In this document: piece by piece, positions 1-6,762 of the stretch
How the letters are laid out: every line of letters starts with the position of its first letter
How positions within the stretch are numbered: the first letter of the stretch is position 1
Assembly: GCA_016649785.1 (NCBI GenBank)
Contig: JAENXB010000023.1
Location: forward strand, 1-20,315
DNA length: 20,315 nt
Source: Flavobacteriaceae bacterium
Lineage (GTDB): Bacteria; Bacteroidota; Bacteroidia; Flavobacteriales; Flavobacteriaceae
Direction: 5' to 3'
Program-made: the position numbers and the translations under genes
Notes under the pieces: generated by a model
Databases searched by the model: none
What the model saw: the letters and a program-made list of their open reading frames with translations, nothing else
Told to the model about the DNA's origin: nothing

Positions 1-765
1 CCTTAAAATATCATGAACCTGAAGTGAGGTATGCGTCATATAACAGGAACGTTGTTTTTTTAAAGGCGTGGTTTCATCTAAATAAGAAAACTTTGAAGGA
101 ACTTTATCTCCCGGCTGTTCAACCATTTTTGAATAATCCAGGGAACGTCCGTCCACTCTTGGAGGGGTTCCTGTTTTCATTCTTCCCGCTTCAAAACCAA
201 GTTGAATTAGCTCTTCTGTTATTCCTGTAGAAGCTCTTTCCCCGGAGCGGCCTCCCCCAAAATTTTTATCGCCAATATGAATAAGTCCGTTTAAAAAGGT
301 GCCGTTGGTAAGCACCACAGATTTCCCTTTTATTTCAATTCCCAGCGATGTTCTTACACCTACAATGCGGTGGTTTTTTACAATTAAACCGGAAACCATA
401 TCCTGGAAAAAATCCAGATTGGGCGATTGTTCCAATCTAATGCGCCAGTGTTCCGCAAACATCATTCGGTCACTTTGAACACGCGGACTCCACATTGCCG
501 GTCCTTTGGATTTATTCAACATTTTAAATTGAATGGCACTGGTATCACTCACCAAACCACTGTAACCCCCCAAAGCATCTATCTCGCGCACAATTTGTCC
601 CTTTGCAATTCCTCCCATAGCGGGATTGCAACTCATTTGAGCAATATTCTGAAGGTTCATGGTGACCAACAGGGTTGAGCAACCCATATTGGCAGCCGCG
701 GCAGCAGCCTCGCTTCCGGCGTGACCTCCACCTACAACTATAATATCGTATTCTTTATCAAACAT
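1..765 (-). CDS. mnmG: MnmG (GidA), tRNA U34 5-carboxymethylaminomethyl modification enzyme, N-terminal part
   Basis: Partial gene: 255 codons from the start ATG (763-765) to the window edge, open throughout. MnmG is the FAD-dependent partner of MnmE and modifies the wobble uridine of several tRNAs in the cytoplasm. The start MFDKEYDIIVVGGGHAGSEA holds the Rossmann GxGxxG FAD-binding motif (residues about 12-17). Further family blocks follow: MSCNPAMGGIAKGQIVREID (about 44-63), GTFLNGLIHIG with GGGRSGE, and KTGTPPRVDGRSLDYSKM. The last readable residues, RSCYMTHTSLQVHDILR, also match the family, so no frameshift is present in the visible part. The full family length is about 620 residues, so the C-terminal 60 percent lies outside. 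It begins 17 bp after the ybeY stop on the same strand and is probably co-transcribed with ybeY and the DUF4175 gene. A parS-like palindrome sits directly upstream. Confidence 0.96.
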   Translation of the reverse strand, partial: MFDKEYDIIVVGGGHAGSEAAAAAANMGCSTLLVTMNLQNIAQMSCNPAMGGIAKGQIVREIDALGGYSGLVSDTSAIQFKMLNKSKGPAMWSPRVQSDRMMFAEHWRIRLEQSPNLDFFQDMVSGLIVKNHRIVGVRTSLGIEIKGKSVVLTNGTFLNGLIHIGDKNFGGGRSGERASTGITEELIQLGFEAGRMKTGTPPRVDGRSLDYSKMVEQPGDKVPSKFSYLDETTPLKKQRSCYMTHTSLQVHDILR

Positions 766-782
766 AATTCTTCAATTCTTTA

Positions 783-1214
783 CTATTGTTCCACGTGGAA
801 CAACTTCATTTTTTCCTCTTCCTTATCCCTCATGATCAAAGAGTCCGCCTCCGTTTTGTCATTGTACCCGCACAGATGTAAAATTCCGTGTGACAGAACT
901 CTTCGCAATTCTTCTTCAAAAATTACACCGAAGGTTTCGGCATTATCCTTTACCCGTTCCGTGCTAATAAAGATATCCCCTTGTAATATTGTTCCTACAT
1001 TATTATTAAAAGTGATAATATCGGTATACGTGTCATGGTCCAGAAATTCCACATTCAGTTTCAGCATATATTCATCATCACAAAAAATATAATTGATCTC
1101 TTCCAATTTCATGTTTTCAGATGCGATCACCCCTTCGATCCATTTGGTATATCTATCGATTTTCTCAAGAATAAATTCGTTTTCTGAATAAAAATTAATT
1201 TTCGACTCCTTCAA
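783..1214 (-). CDS. ybeY: YbeY, endoribonuclease / 16S rRNA maturation factor
   Basis: YbeY is a single-domain zinc metalloprotein needed for 16S rRNA 3' maturation and ribosome quality control. The metal-site region reads HGILHLCGYND. The first two His of the HxxxHxxxxxH motif are present, but the third is Asp; in many families it is His. Family blocks INYIFCDDEYMLKLN, DIITFNNN and GDIFISTERV are clear. There is no ATG near the expected N-terminus. TTG at 1212-1214 gives MKESKINFYSE; ATT at 1197-1199 starts at INFYSE, is preceded by AAGGAG six bases upstream and overlaps the stop codon of the upstream DUF4175 gene. I chose TTG because it is the commoner codon; ATT is a real alternative. A longer open frame to 1421 is only read-through of the upstream gene in another frame. 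The final codons (LFHVEQ) are written by the parS-like palindrome at 786-803. Confidence 0.9.
   Translation of the reverse strand: MKESKINFYSENEFILEKIDRYTKWIEGVIASENMKLEEINYIFCDDEYMLKLNVEFLDHDTYTDIITFNNNVGTILQGDIFISTERVKDNAETFGVIFEEELRRVLSHGILHLCGYNDKTEADSLIMRDKEEEKMKLFHVEQ
786..803. other. parS: parS-like ParB-binding palindrome
   Basis: TTGTTCCACGTGGAACAA is a perfect 18-bp palindrome. Its 16-bp core (787-802) differs from the classical parS consensus TGTTTCACGTGAAACA only at one symmetric pair (T-A to C-G), a variant known from chromosomal parS sites of other bacteria. It lies inside the coding end of ybeY, next to the TAG stop, where it encodes LFHVEQ, and 21 bp before the mnmG start. 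No other site of this quality was found in the window. ParB nucleates here and loads onto DNA for chromosome segregation; such sites cluster near oriC. Confidence 0.85.
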
Positions 1215-4200
1215 AATACTGCTTGACTTTAGTTTTATAAATTTCCCGCAAAGGTAAGGTTTGTCTGTTAAGAATTTCAGTAGTATTGAAATATTCTTTC
1301 GCCTTAATAATTTGATCCTTAGTGTTGTTTTGATAGTTTTCCAGATTAGTCCTGGAAGTCCTGCGCTCTTCTTCCTCCTGTTCCAGTAATGCGTCTTCCA
1401 ATTGCAGCAACCTGTGAACAATATTATTCATTCGTTTAAGGGTTTCTGCATTAAAGCCTTTGTTGAGGATATCACGTTCCACCTGTTCCATCTCCTTCAA
1501 TAAATTAGCATTTTTTATATCCATTCCCACTTCCCTTAATTTATCCTGCAGCTGTTGTTTTAATAGCTGTTGTTGCTTAAAAATATCGAACAATTCCCCG
1601 CTCATTTCTTCTTTTAACTTTTCACCCTGCTCTCCATCTCCACTGTTTTCTTTGTCAATCTTAGGTATTTCTCCTTTTCCTTCTCCCAAACCATCCTTCA
1701 TTTGTTGGTTGAGCTGTTCCTGAGATTGGATAATATCAGGTAACTGTTTTCCTTGTCCCTGTCCTTGACCTTCTACTCCGGGAGAGAGGCTCAAATTGGC
1801 CATTTGCTCCATATTCCCCAAAACATCACTCAACATATTTGCCAACTCATTTGTTCCGGTCATCACATATTGCTGACTTGCGGCACCCTGTGGCAATTCG
1901 TTTTGCGCCAGACGGTCCAAAGATTTGTTTATATCAAACTCAATATCGGTGAGTTTCGAGGTGATCTTTTCAGTGATCATAGGATTATTAAGCGCCAGGG
2001 CAAACAAACTATCGTCTATATGATGGAAATGTTCCTTCAGGACCTGTTGTTTTTTTAAATTCCTTGGGTATGCCGGGTTATTGATCCTTATTTTTCTGAA
2101 ATTCAACATCAATTCTTCCTGCTCAAAAGAAAAAACCATCAGATTGGACAATATCTGACGCATACTTTCAATATTCGCGTTTAACTGTTCTCCCTGTGCC
2201 ATCATTTGAGCAGATTGCATTTTCTTGCTCATTTCCATCATTTTCTGCGCGGCATTTTTCTGATGTTTTTTGGCCTGGGCTTTTTGATTTTCCCCTAATT
2301 TTTCTTCAGATTTTTCCTGCTCATCTCCAATTTCCATTTTATCTGTTTTTTCCCTTTCCAGATCATAGGGCTTTTTTAATCCCGCATTTTCATTTTCAAG
2401 GGCATCCATTTGCTTCTGAAATTCCTTAAATTCATCTGATAATTTTTCCTGGTTTTCTTTTGAATTAAGGGAATCTGATTCCGAAAGTTGTTCCTGCTTT
2501 TCAGCTAATTCTGATAGATCCTTCGCCAGTTTCTGGGTTTTCTCCTGGACGTAATATCGCTTGGTGAGCTCTAGGAGTTGCTCGATATTTTTTTGTTTAG
2601 AGCTATTCTGTTTAGAAAGTTTTTCGAGCTTTTCAGACAACTCTTCCCTGCTTATTTTATCTGCATACTCCTGCAATTCCTTTAAAAGCGCTTCGTTTTC
2701 CTCCAACATTTGTTCGTTCCTTTCCAGACGCTCCTTTAATTCCTCTTTAAAATCGTCGGATCCATTCTGGTTTTCTTTATCCTCCAGGCTTTGGTTGAGC
2801 TTTTCCGAATAATTTTTGATCATCTCGGTTTGCTGTTTTTGGCGTTCAAGAAAATTCTCCAGTTTCTTCCGGTCGTTGTAATTGAGCTGTCCTTTTTCCT
2901 TCTGAAGTCTTGATATCTCCTCCAATTCCCTTTCAGAAAGCTGCATTTTGTCAAGACTCTGACTTAAATTTTGAATAGATTCTCCCTGTTGCTGAAGTTG
3001 TTCTTCCTTAATTTCTTTTTCTGATTTCTTTCTGAAACTAAAAACCTCGCTTTTGCCGCATTTTGGGCCTCTTATTCCATCGTTATCAAAAACTTCAAAG
3101 TATAACGAATAATCGCTGCCAGCTTTTAAGGGCACATTTCCCGGGAATGCGTATAAAAATTCGTCAAATTCCTGTTTTGTAACCTGAACGGAAATCCTTA
3201 CCTCCGTTTCTTCCTGATTCTCAATAAAATAGACCAGGTTCAGCCCGGAAAATCCATGATCATCTGAAACTTTTCCGAAAAAATAAAGGCTTTCCCCATC
3301 TAAACTGTCTTTTTTATGCTGAACAATTATTTTAGGGAACTGATCTTTTTTAACTGAAATTGCATATTCCAGGGATTCATAATCCTTAACCTGAAGATTG
3401 GAAGTCTTAATTTGATACCTGGTATCGGAAAAAAGTTTTTTGTCAAAACTGAAAATTGTTCCTTCCCGATTGAATTCCTCAACCGTATCCCGGGAAGTAA
3501 AAGTTACTTGATTTGTAGTGCTGGTGCTGAGATTCCAGGAAACATTGGTGCCTTCCGGAACAGTTAAATTCCCGGTCCCTTTAATAGATTCAGCTTTTTT
3601 ATTCAGATATTTCGGATAATTTAAGCGCATCTCAAAATCTACCAATTTAGGCACCTGAATTACTTCAATCTGGTAGGTTCTTGAAGTAACTCCATTTCCG
3701 CTCAGATAAAAATTTACATCATTTTTTATGCCCTGGAAATTATACTGAAATCGATTTGACGCAGTAGATTTTAAATAATAGGTTTCATTATTGTAATGAA
3801 TTTCGATGGTTTCAGGAACAATATTGCCTTTAGTTTCAACTTCCAGTACCAGGTCACTACCCTCTTCAACTTTAAAAACATCATTTTTCAGCATAAAAGA
3901 AAAAGGAGCCGGCGGCTCATAAGCAGTCTTATAGTGCACCACCCGGGTATAACTTTCGGAAAAAATGGATGAATTTCCGGTTAACAATACCGCCAGGATA
4001 ATAATTACCGGAAATGAGGCATATTTTAAATATCTGAGACTGGTTTTGAAATTTACCGCCAGTTTAAAAGGAATTGGCTTGAGCTCTTTTGATTTCTGTG
4101 CGATACTTGCCAGCAATAATTCCGACTGATCCGGGGAATTTTGCAATTGAAGGACATTGAGCAATTTGTCATTTACTTCTGGAAAATGCCGGCCAATAAT

Positions 4201-4485
4201 TTTTGAAGCCTCCACCTGGTCCACTCCTTTTGATAATTTTAATATCCTGGAAAGGGGAATGAGGATAAATTTAAAAAGCAATCCAAGAGAAACCGCTATA
4301 AAAATCCAGAACAGAATACTGCGGTTTATAGGCGAAAGCCAGAAAAAATATTCGATCAGCAAAATAATAATAAGATACAGCAACCAGAAAGAAAAGAACA
4401 AAATGGTCCCTTTCAGCAATTCATTTTTATAAAATTTCCTGATAAATGCAGCTAATTTTTGCTTTATGAAATTGAAATCATCCAT
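1195..4485 (-). CDS. DUF4175 family membrane-anchored coiled-coil protein
   Basis: 1096-residue protein of the DUF4175 family, common in Bacteroidetes next to ybeY and mnmG; its biochemical role is unknown. Three hydrophobic segments lie at about 26-48, 54-77 and 154-171. A beta-rich region (about 180-485, with repeated YPKYLNKK- and YSLYFEVFDNDGIRG-like blocks) follows and is probably periplasmic. From about 487 onward it is Gln/Glu/Lys-rich with long predicted coiled coils to about 760 and again from about 890 to 1085, broken by a Gly/Gln linker (GQGQGQGKQLPD). The start ATG (4483-4485) is supported by an unusually good Shine-Dalgarno sequence, AAGGAGG, seven bases upstream. The gene ends in a stop that overlaps the possible ATT start of ybeY, so the two are translationally close. 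The left edge of the accessory island lies 130 bp upstream of its start. Confidence 0.9.
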   Translation of the reverse strand: MDDFNFIKQKLAAFIRKFYKNELLKGTILFFSFWLLYLIIILLIEYFFWLSPINRSILFWIFIAVSLGLLFKFILIPLSRILKLSKGVDQVEASKIIGRHFPEVNDKLLNVLQLQNSPDQSELLLASIAQKSKELKPIPFKLAVNFKTSLRYLKYASFPVIIILAVLLTGNSSIFSESYTRVVHYKTAYEPPAPFSFMLKNDVFKVEEGSDLVLEVETKGNIVPETIEIHYNNETYYLKSTASNRFQYNFQGIKNDVNFYLSGNGVTSRTYQIEVIQVPKLVDFEMRLNYPKYLNKKAESIKGTGNLTVPEGTNVSWNLSTSTTNQVTFTSRDTVEEFNREGTIFSFDKKLFSDTRYQIKTSNLQVKDYESLEYAISVKKDQFPKIIVQHKKDSLDGESLYFFGKVSDDHGFSGLNLVYFIENQEETEVRISVQVTKQEFDEFLYAFPGNVPLKAGSDYSLYFEVFDNDGIRGPKCGKSEVFSFRKKSEKEIKEEQLQQQGESIQNLSQSLDKMQLSERELEEISRLQKEKGQLNYNDRKKLENFLERQKQQTEMIKNYSEKLNQSLEDKENQNGSDDFKEELKERLERNEQMLEENEALLKELQEYADKISREELSEKLEKLSKQNSSKQKNIEQLLELTKRYYVQEKTQKLAKDLSELAEKQEQLSESDSLNSKENQEKLSDEFKEFQKQMDALENENAGLKKPYDLEREKTDKMEIGDEQEKSEEKLGENQKAQAKKHQKNAAQKMMEMSKKMQSAQMMAQGEQLNANIESMRQILSNLMVFSFEQEELMLNFRKIRINNPAYPRNLKKQQVLKEHFHHIDDSLFALALNNPMITEKITSKLTDIEFDINKSLDRLAQNELPQGAASQQYVMTGTNELANMLSDVLGNMEQMANLSLSPGVEGQGQGQGKQLPDIIQSQEQLNQQMKDGLGEGKGEIPKIDKENSGDGEQGEKLKEEMSGELFDIFKQQQLLKQQLQDKLREVGMDIKNANLLKEMEQVERDILNKGFNAETLKRMNNIVHRLLQLEDALLEQEEEERRTSRTNLENYQNNTKDQIIKAKEYFNTTEILNRQTLPLREIYKTKVKQYFEGVEN

Positions 4486-4615
4486 TATTTTCCTCCTTCG
4501 TGTCCCAGTCTTAAAACTACAAATTTCTTTTTATTTAGCCTAAATTGAAATTCACTTATTTGCCCGTCAGAAATTTGATGTTAATAATACTGTTTGTCTA
4601 ACATCTAAAAACTGG

Positions 4616-4632
4616 TAAATGCCTTGGGAATC
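4616..4632 (+). repeat. 17-bp direct repeat, left copy (island boundary)
   Basis: TAAATGCCTTGGGAATC occurs here and again, identical and in the same orientation, at 6717-6733. The bases on both sides differ. RHS-like coding sequence begins at this copy, and the gltX promoter begins immediately after the other copy. The pair therefore frames the accessory DNA between the DUF4175 gene and gltX. Confidence 0.85.
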
Positions 4633-5376
4633 TATGATGCAATTGGGCAGTTAACCAGTGATGTTGATGAAAGTATAGGAAAAATAGAATGGCGTGTGGA
4701 TGGGAAGGTTGATAGAATACTCAAAACAGATGATACTGCCATTGATTTTGACTATGACGGTTTAGGGAACCGGATCAATGAATATGTGGAAACTGAAGAT
4801 AAGACACTTATTATTTCAGGGATGCCCAGGGTAATGTAATGAGTGTTTACTCGCATTCTGGAACTTCTTCAAACCCCCTTTGGCTGGATGAAAAATACAT
4901 ATACGGAAGTTCGCGATTGGGCATGCAACAACCGGGAATTCAATTAGACGGAAAAAGCAATTCATCTTCAGATACATTGTTTGAACGAAAAGTTGGTGAT
5001 AAGCGCTATGAACTTACCAACCACTTAGGGAATGTTTTGGCAGTCATCAATAATAAAAAACTGGTGGAGCTGGACGGAGCAGGAAATTTATCGTACTTTA
5101 AACCAGAAGTTCTTTCATATAACGATTATTACCCCCTTTGGAATGCTCTTGCCTGGAAAGCACGGGAACACTAGCGATTATCATTACGGTTTACAGGGCC
5201 AGGAAATGGACAATGAAATCAAAGGTGAAGGGAACAGTTATGATTTTGGGACAAGGATATATGATCCTAGGGTGGGCCGATTCTTCGCTATTGACCCTTT
5301 GTTTAAAGAATATCCACATAATTCGCCTTATGCCTTTAGTGAAAACAGTGTTCAGGACGATACCAAAGAGAGTTAG
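4621..5376 (+). pseudogene. RHS/YD-repeat protein remnant (C-terminal core), frameshifted
   Basis: Three consecutive frames together read as the C-terminal part of an RHS-repeat protein, a large surface or secreted polymorphic-toxin carrier. Segment one (to about 4805) reads YDAIGQLTSDVDESIGKIEW and YDGLGNRINEYVE. A frameshift near 4800-4808 leads into YYFRDAQGNVMSVYS, KYIYGSSRLGMQ and YELTNHLGNVLAVI. A second shift falls in a run of five C at 5131-5135: with four C the frame would read the conserved YYPFGM. The last segment has YGLQGQEMDNEIKGEGNSY and the core motif RIYDPRVGRFFAIDPLFKEYP, followed by YAFSEN. The frame stops at 5376 shortly after the core, so the variable toxin tip is missing, as is the long N-terminal repeat region. 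The remnant has no start codon of its own in the normal place. Non-functional decay is most likely. Confidence 0.85.
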
Positions 5377-5400
5377 AAAAATACCTCCCGATTGGATAGG

Positions 5401-5427
5401 CTTGACATCACAGAATGTGATATCAAG
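5401..5427. promoter_or_regulatory. Operator-like imperfect palindrome upstream of the ORF6N gene
   Basis: CTTGACATCACA (5401-5412) and TGTGATATCAAG (5416-5427) form 12-bp arms with one mismatch around a GAA spacer. The element ends five bases before the -7 promoter box of the ORF6N gene and occupies the place where a -33 box would lie. Its position suggests binding of a dimeric regulator, possibly the ORF6N protein or a lost neighbour; this is inference. Confidence 0.55.
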
Positions 5428-5431
5428 TGAT

Positions 5432-5439
5432 TATATTTG
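5432..5439 (+). promoter_or_regulatory. -7 promoter element of the ORF6N gene
   Basis: TATATTTG matches the Bacteroidetes -7 consensus TAnnTTTG and ends 18 bp before the start ATG. No good -33 TTTG is found at the usual spacing; the palindrome at 5401-5427 lies there instead. Confidence 0.6.
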
Positions 5440-5457
5440 TAAACGAAACAGGCACTT

Positions 5458-5979
5458 ATGGGCAAAGATATTAGCATCCCCGAGGAGATCATCAGTAGTA
5501 AAATTTATTTGATAAGGGATCAAAAAGTAATGCTGGACAGGGACTTGGCAGAACTTTACCAAGTGGAAACAAAGCAACTCAAAAGGCAGGTGCGCAGGAA
5601 TATAGAACGCTTCCCCGAAGATTTTATGTTTGAACTGGACAAAGAAGAGTTTGATACCTTGAGGAGCCAATTTGGTACCTCAAAATGGGGCGGGACACGC
5701 TATATGCCCATGGCCTTTACCGAACAGGGCGTGGCGATGTTGTCCAGCGTGTTGAACAGCCCCACGGCCATCAAGGTCAATATCCAGATCATCCGTGTAT
5801 TTACAAAAATCCGGGAAGTGCTTGCCGACCACCTAGGCTTGAAATTGGAGATTGAGGAGATCAAAAAGAAACTCTCCAACCATAGCAAGAATATTGAACT
5901 GGTTTTTGACTATCTGGACGAGCTTATCGAAAAGAAAGAAAACCTGGAGCCCCGCAAGCAAATAGGTTACAAAAAATAG
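5458..5979 (+). CDS. ORF6N domain-containing protein
   Basis: 173-residue soluble protein. Residues about 10-95 match the ORF6N domain, a DNA-binding-type domain first described in phage and large-virus proteins related to KilA-N and Bro: IYLIRDQKVMLDRDLAELYQ, then VKQLKRQVRRN-type and RFPEDFMFEL blocks, and YMPMAFTEQGVAMLSSVLNS. The C-terminal part (about 120-165) is charged and likely coiled coil (LEIEEIKKKLSNHSKN). Such genes are common in Bacteroidetes genomic islands and prophage remnants; their cellular role is not established. The gene is intact, has its own -7 box and a palindrome upstream, and lies inside the repeat-bounded island. Its GC is visibly higher in the middle (for example GGGCGTGGCGATG) than in nearby genes, which fits horizontal origin. 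Confidence 0.88.
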   Translation: MGKDISIPEEIISSKIYLIRDQKVMLDRDLAELYQVETKQLKRQVRRNIERFPEDFMFELDKEEFDTLRSQFGTSKWGGTRYMPMAFTEQGVAMLSSVLNSPTAIKVNIQIIRVFTKIREVLADHLGLKLEIEEIKKKLSNHSKNIELVFDYLDELIEKKENLEPRKQIGYKK

Positions 5980-6111
5980 TCACCACACGCGGCACATTGC
6001 TTGTTTTGTTCAAAACCGGTAATTTGATACATTCCACAAAAAAGCCCAACGCGCAAGCTCCTGTAGCCATAACCCCATTATGTAAAATAGCCGCACACAG
6101 CTGAACTAATA
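5980..6111. other. Non-coding island DNA, no gene seen
   Basis: GC-richer than its surroundings, with GCCCAACGCG and CGCGGCAC motifs. A minus-strand open frame across it (to 6130) overlaps the ORF6N gene end and has no protein-like composition. I see no tRNA, terminator or convincing palindrome. Confidence 0.4.
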
Positions 6112-6378
6112 TTATACTTCGGTACTGCATACCATAATTTTATGGGAACAACTGAAAGGATTATCAGTAATAGGAAAAGGATCGAACAAAACTTCGAAAC
6201 TACCTTCAGGCACATTCTTGAGATTTTCGTTATTACGTGCAAACTCAGGAACTATGTAAAGATGTTCGATAATATTTCCTTTTTTGGGAAGCTTACTAAA
6301 CTGCATATAAGTTCCCCCATAGCAAGGGGCAGACCAGTCGTTAGTTTTTGTTTTGGAAATGTCAATATAGATGTTCAT
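6112..6378 (-). CDS. Small hypothetical protein, 88 aa
   Basis: I do not recognise this protein. It starts MNIYIDISKTKTNDWSAP and ends DNPFSCSHKIMVCSTEV, without signal peptide or membrane segment; it is polar, with four Cys. An in-frame ATG 11 codons upstream (6411) exists, but the start at 6378 is preferred because a promoter with both boxes (6400-6431) ends 21 bp before it and would overlap the longer version. The coding orientation is opposite to ORF6N and the RHS remnant. Its place in a decayed RHS-containing island would fit an orphan immunity gene or a stray cassette, but nothing in the protein proves that. A plus-strand open frame across the same DNA is less likely because it lacks a promoter. 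Confidence 0.5.
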   Translation of the reverse strand: MNIYIDISKTKTNDWSAPCYGGTYMQFSKLPKKGNIIEHLYIVPEFARNNENLKNVPEGSFEVLFDPFPITDNPFSCSHKIMVCSTEV

Positions 6379-6399
6379 AGGATTGATTTTAGTGAACTG

Positions 6400-6431
6400 C
6401 AAAAATACCACTATCCTTTAAGTACTACAAA
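6400..6431 (-). promoter_or_regulatory. Complete Bacteroidetes-type promoter for the 88-aa gene
   Basis: On the minus strand, TTTG (6428-6431) is followed after exactly 20 bases by TATTTTTG (6400-6407). This fits the Bacteroidetes primary sigma consensus TTTG-N19-21-TAnnTTTG. The ATG at 6378 would follow a leader of about 15 bases. Confidence 0.65.
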
Positions 6432-6455
6432 AACATTAGCTTAGGATTTATTTTA

Positions 6456-6487
6456 TAGAGGGAAAAGGACTGAAAATCCTTGTGTCC
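6456..6487 (+). other. tRNA-Phe-like fragment (D-arm end, anticodon arm, variable region)
   Basis: TAGAG is followed by a five-bp stem AAGGA/TCCTT closing the seven-base loop CTGAAAA, whose anticodon position reads GAA (Phe), then GTGTCC. This is the central third of a typical bacterial tRNA-Phe. The T-arm and both acceptor strands are absent, so it is not a working tRNA. Fragments of this kind are often left where an integrase used a tRNA gene as attachment site. Confidence 0.5.
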
Positions 6488-6714
6488 TTACACATACCGC
6501 GGCACTCAATCGGCATTTGTCCATCATTTTTAAAACCCGAAAATCCCTTCACTATAGAGCGTTCTTCCCCGTCCAACTCTTGCATCAGTTTAAGCTGTTA
6601 TACGGTGGTTTTATCCTCAATCTCTACTTCTTGTAGTAAATCGCCATCTAACTGCACAAGCTCGTCAATTGTGAAGCACTTACAGGTTCTTTCTTTCTTG
6701 TTAAAGATGAATAT
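6488..6714 (-). pseudogene. Broken reading frame, possibly remnant of an XRE-family regulator
   Basis: The minus strand reads FIFNKKERTCKCFTIDELVQ, then LLQEVEIEDKTTV, a single TAA (6598-6600), and on as QLKLMQELDGEERSIVKGF. The pattern 'DKT...KL+LMQELD-EER' resembles the C-terminal tail of small XRE-type helix-turn-helix proteins in Bacteroidetes, but the HTH itself and any start codon are missing. The fragment ends at the right direct repeat. The assignment is tentative; that it was once coding is more likely than what it encoded. Confidence 0.35.
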
Positions 6715-6716
6715 CC

Positions 6717-6733
6717 TAAATGCCTTGGGAATC
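6717..6733 (+). repeat. 17-bp direct repeat, right copy (island boundary)
   Basis: Identical to 4616-4632. It lies directly before the -7 box of gltX, so this copy probably keeps the original chromosomal context. Confidence 0.85.
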
Positions 6734-6735
6734 CT

Positions 6736-6743
6736 TACCTTTG
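6736..6743 (+). promoter_or_regulatory. -7 promoter element of gltX
   Basis: TACCTTTG matches TAnnTTTG, 19 bp before the gltX ATG. No clear -33 box is seen; the DNA at that distance lies at the island edge, so the original upstream box may have been displaced. Confidence 0.55.
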
Positions 6744-6762
6744 CAGCTAAAATCACATAATT

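Noticed and set aside
1215..1421. N-terminal extension of ybeY in an open frame to 1421
   Set aside because: It overlaps the conserved coiled-coil end of the DUF4175 gene, and its sequence has no YbeY similarity.
5990..6075. attC-like (integron cassette) site suggested by GCCCAAC / GTTGGGC
   Set aside because: Only one of the two paired core boxes is seen and no cassette or integron integrase is nearby.
6142..6444. 100-aa plus-strand open frame opposite the 88-aa gene
   Set aside because: Mirror of the minus-strand gene; only the minus strand has a complete promoter with correct spacing.
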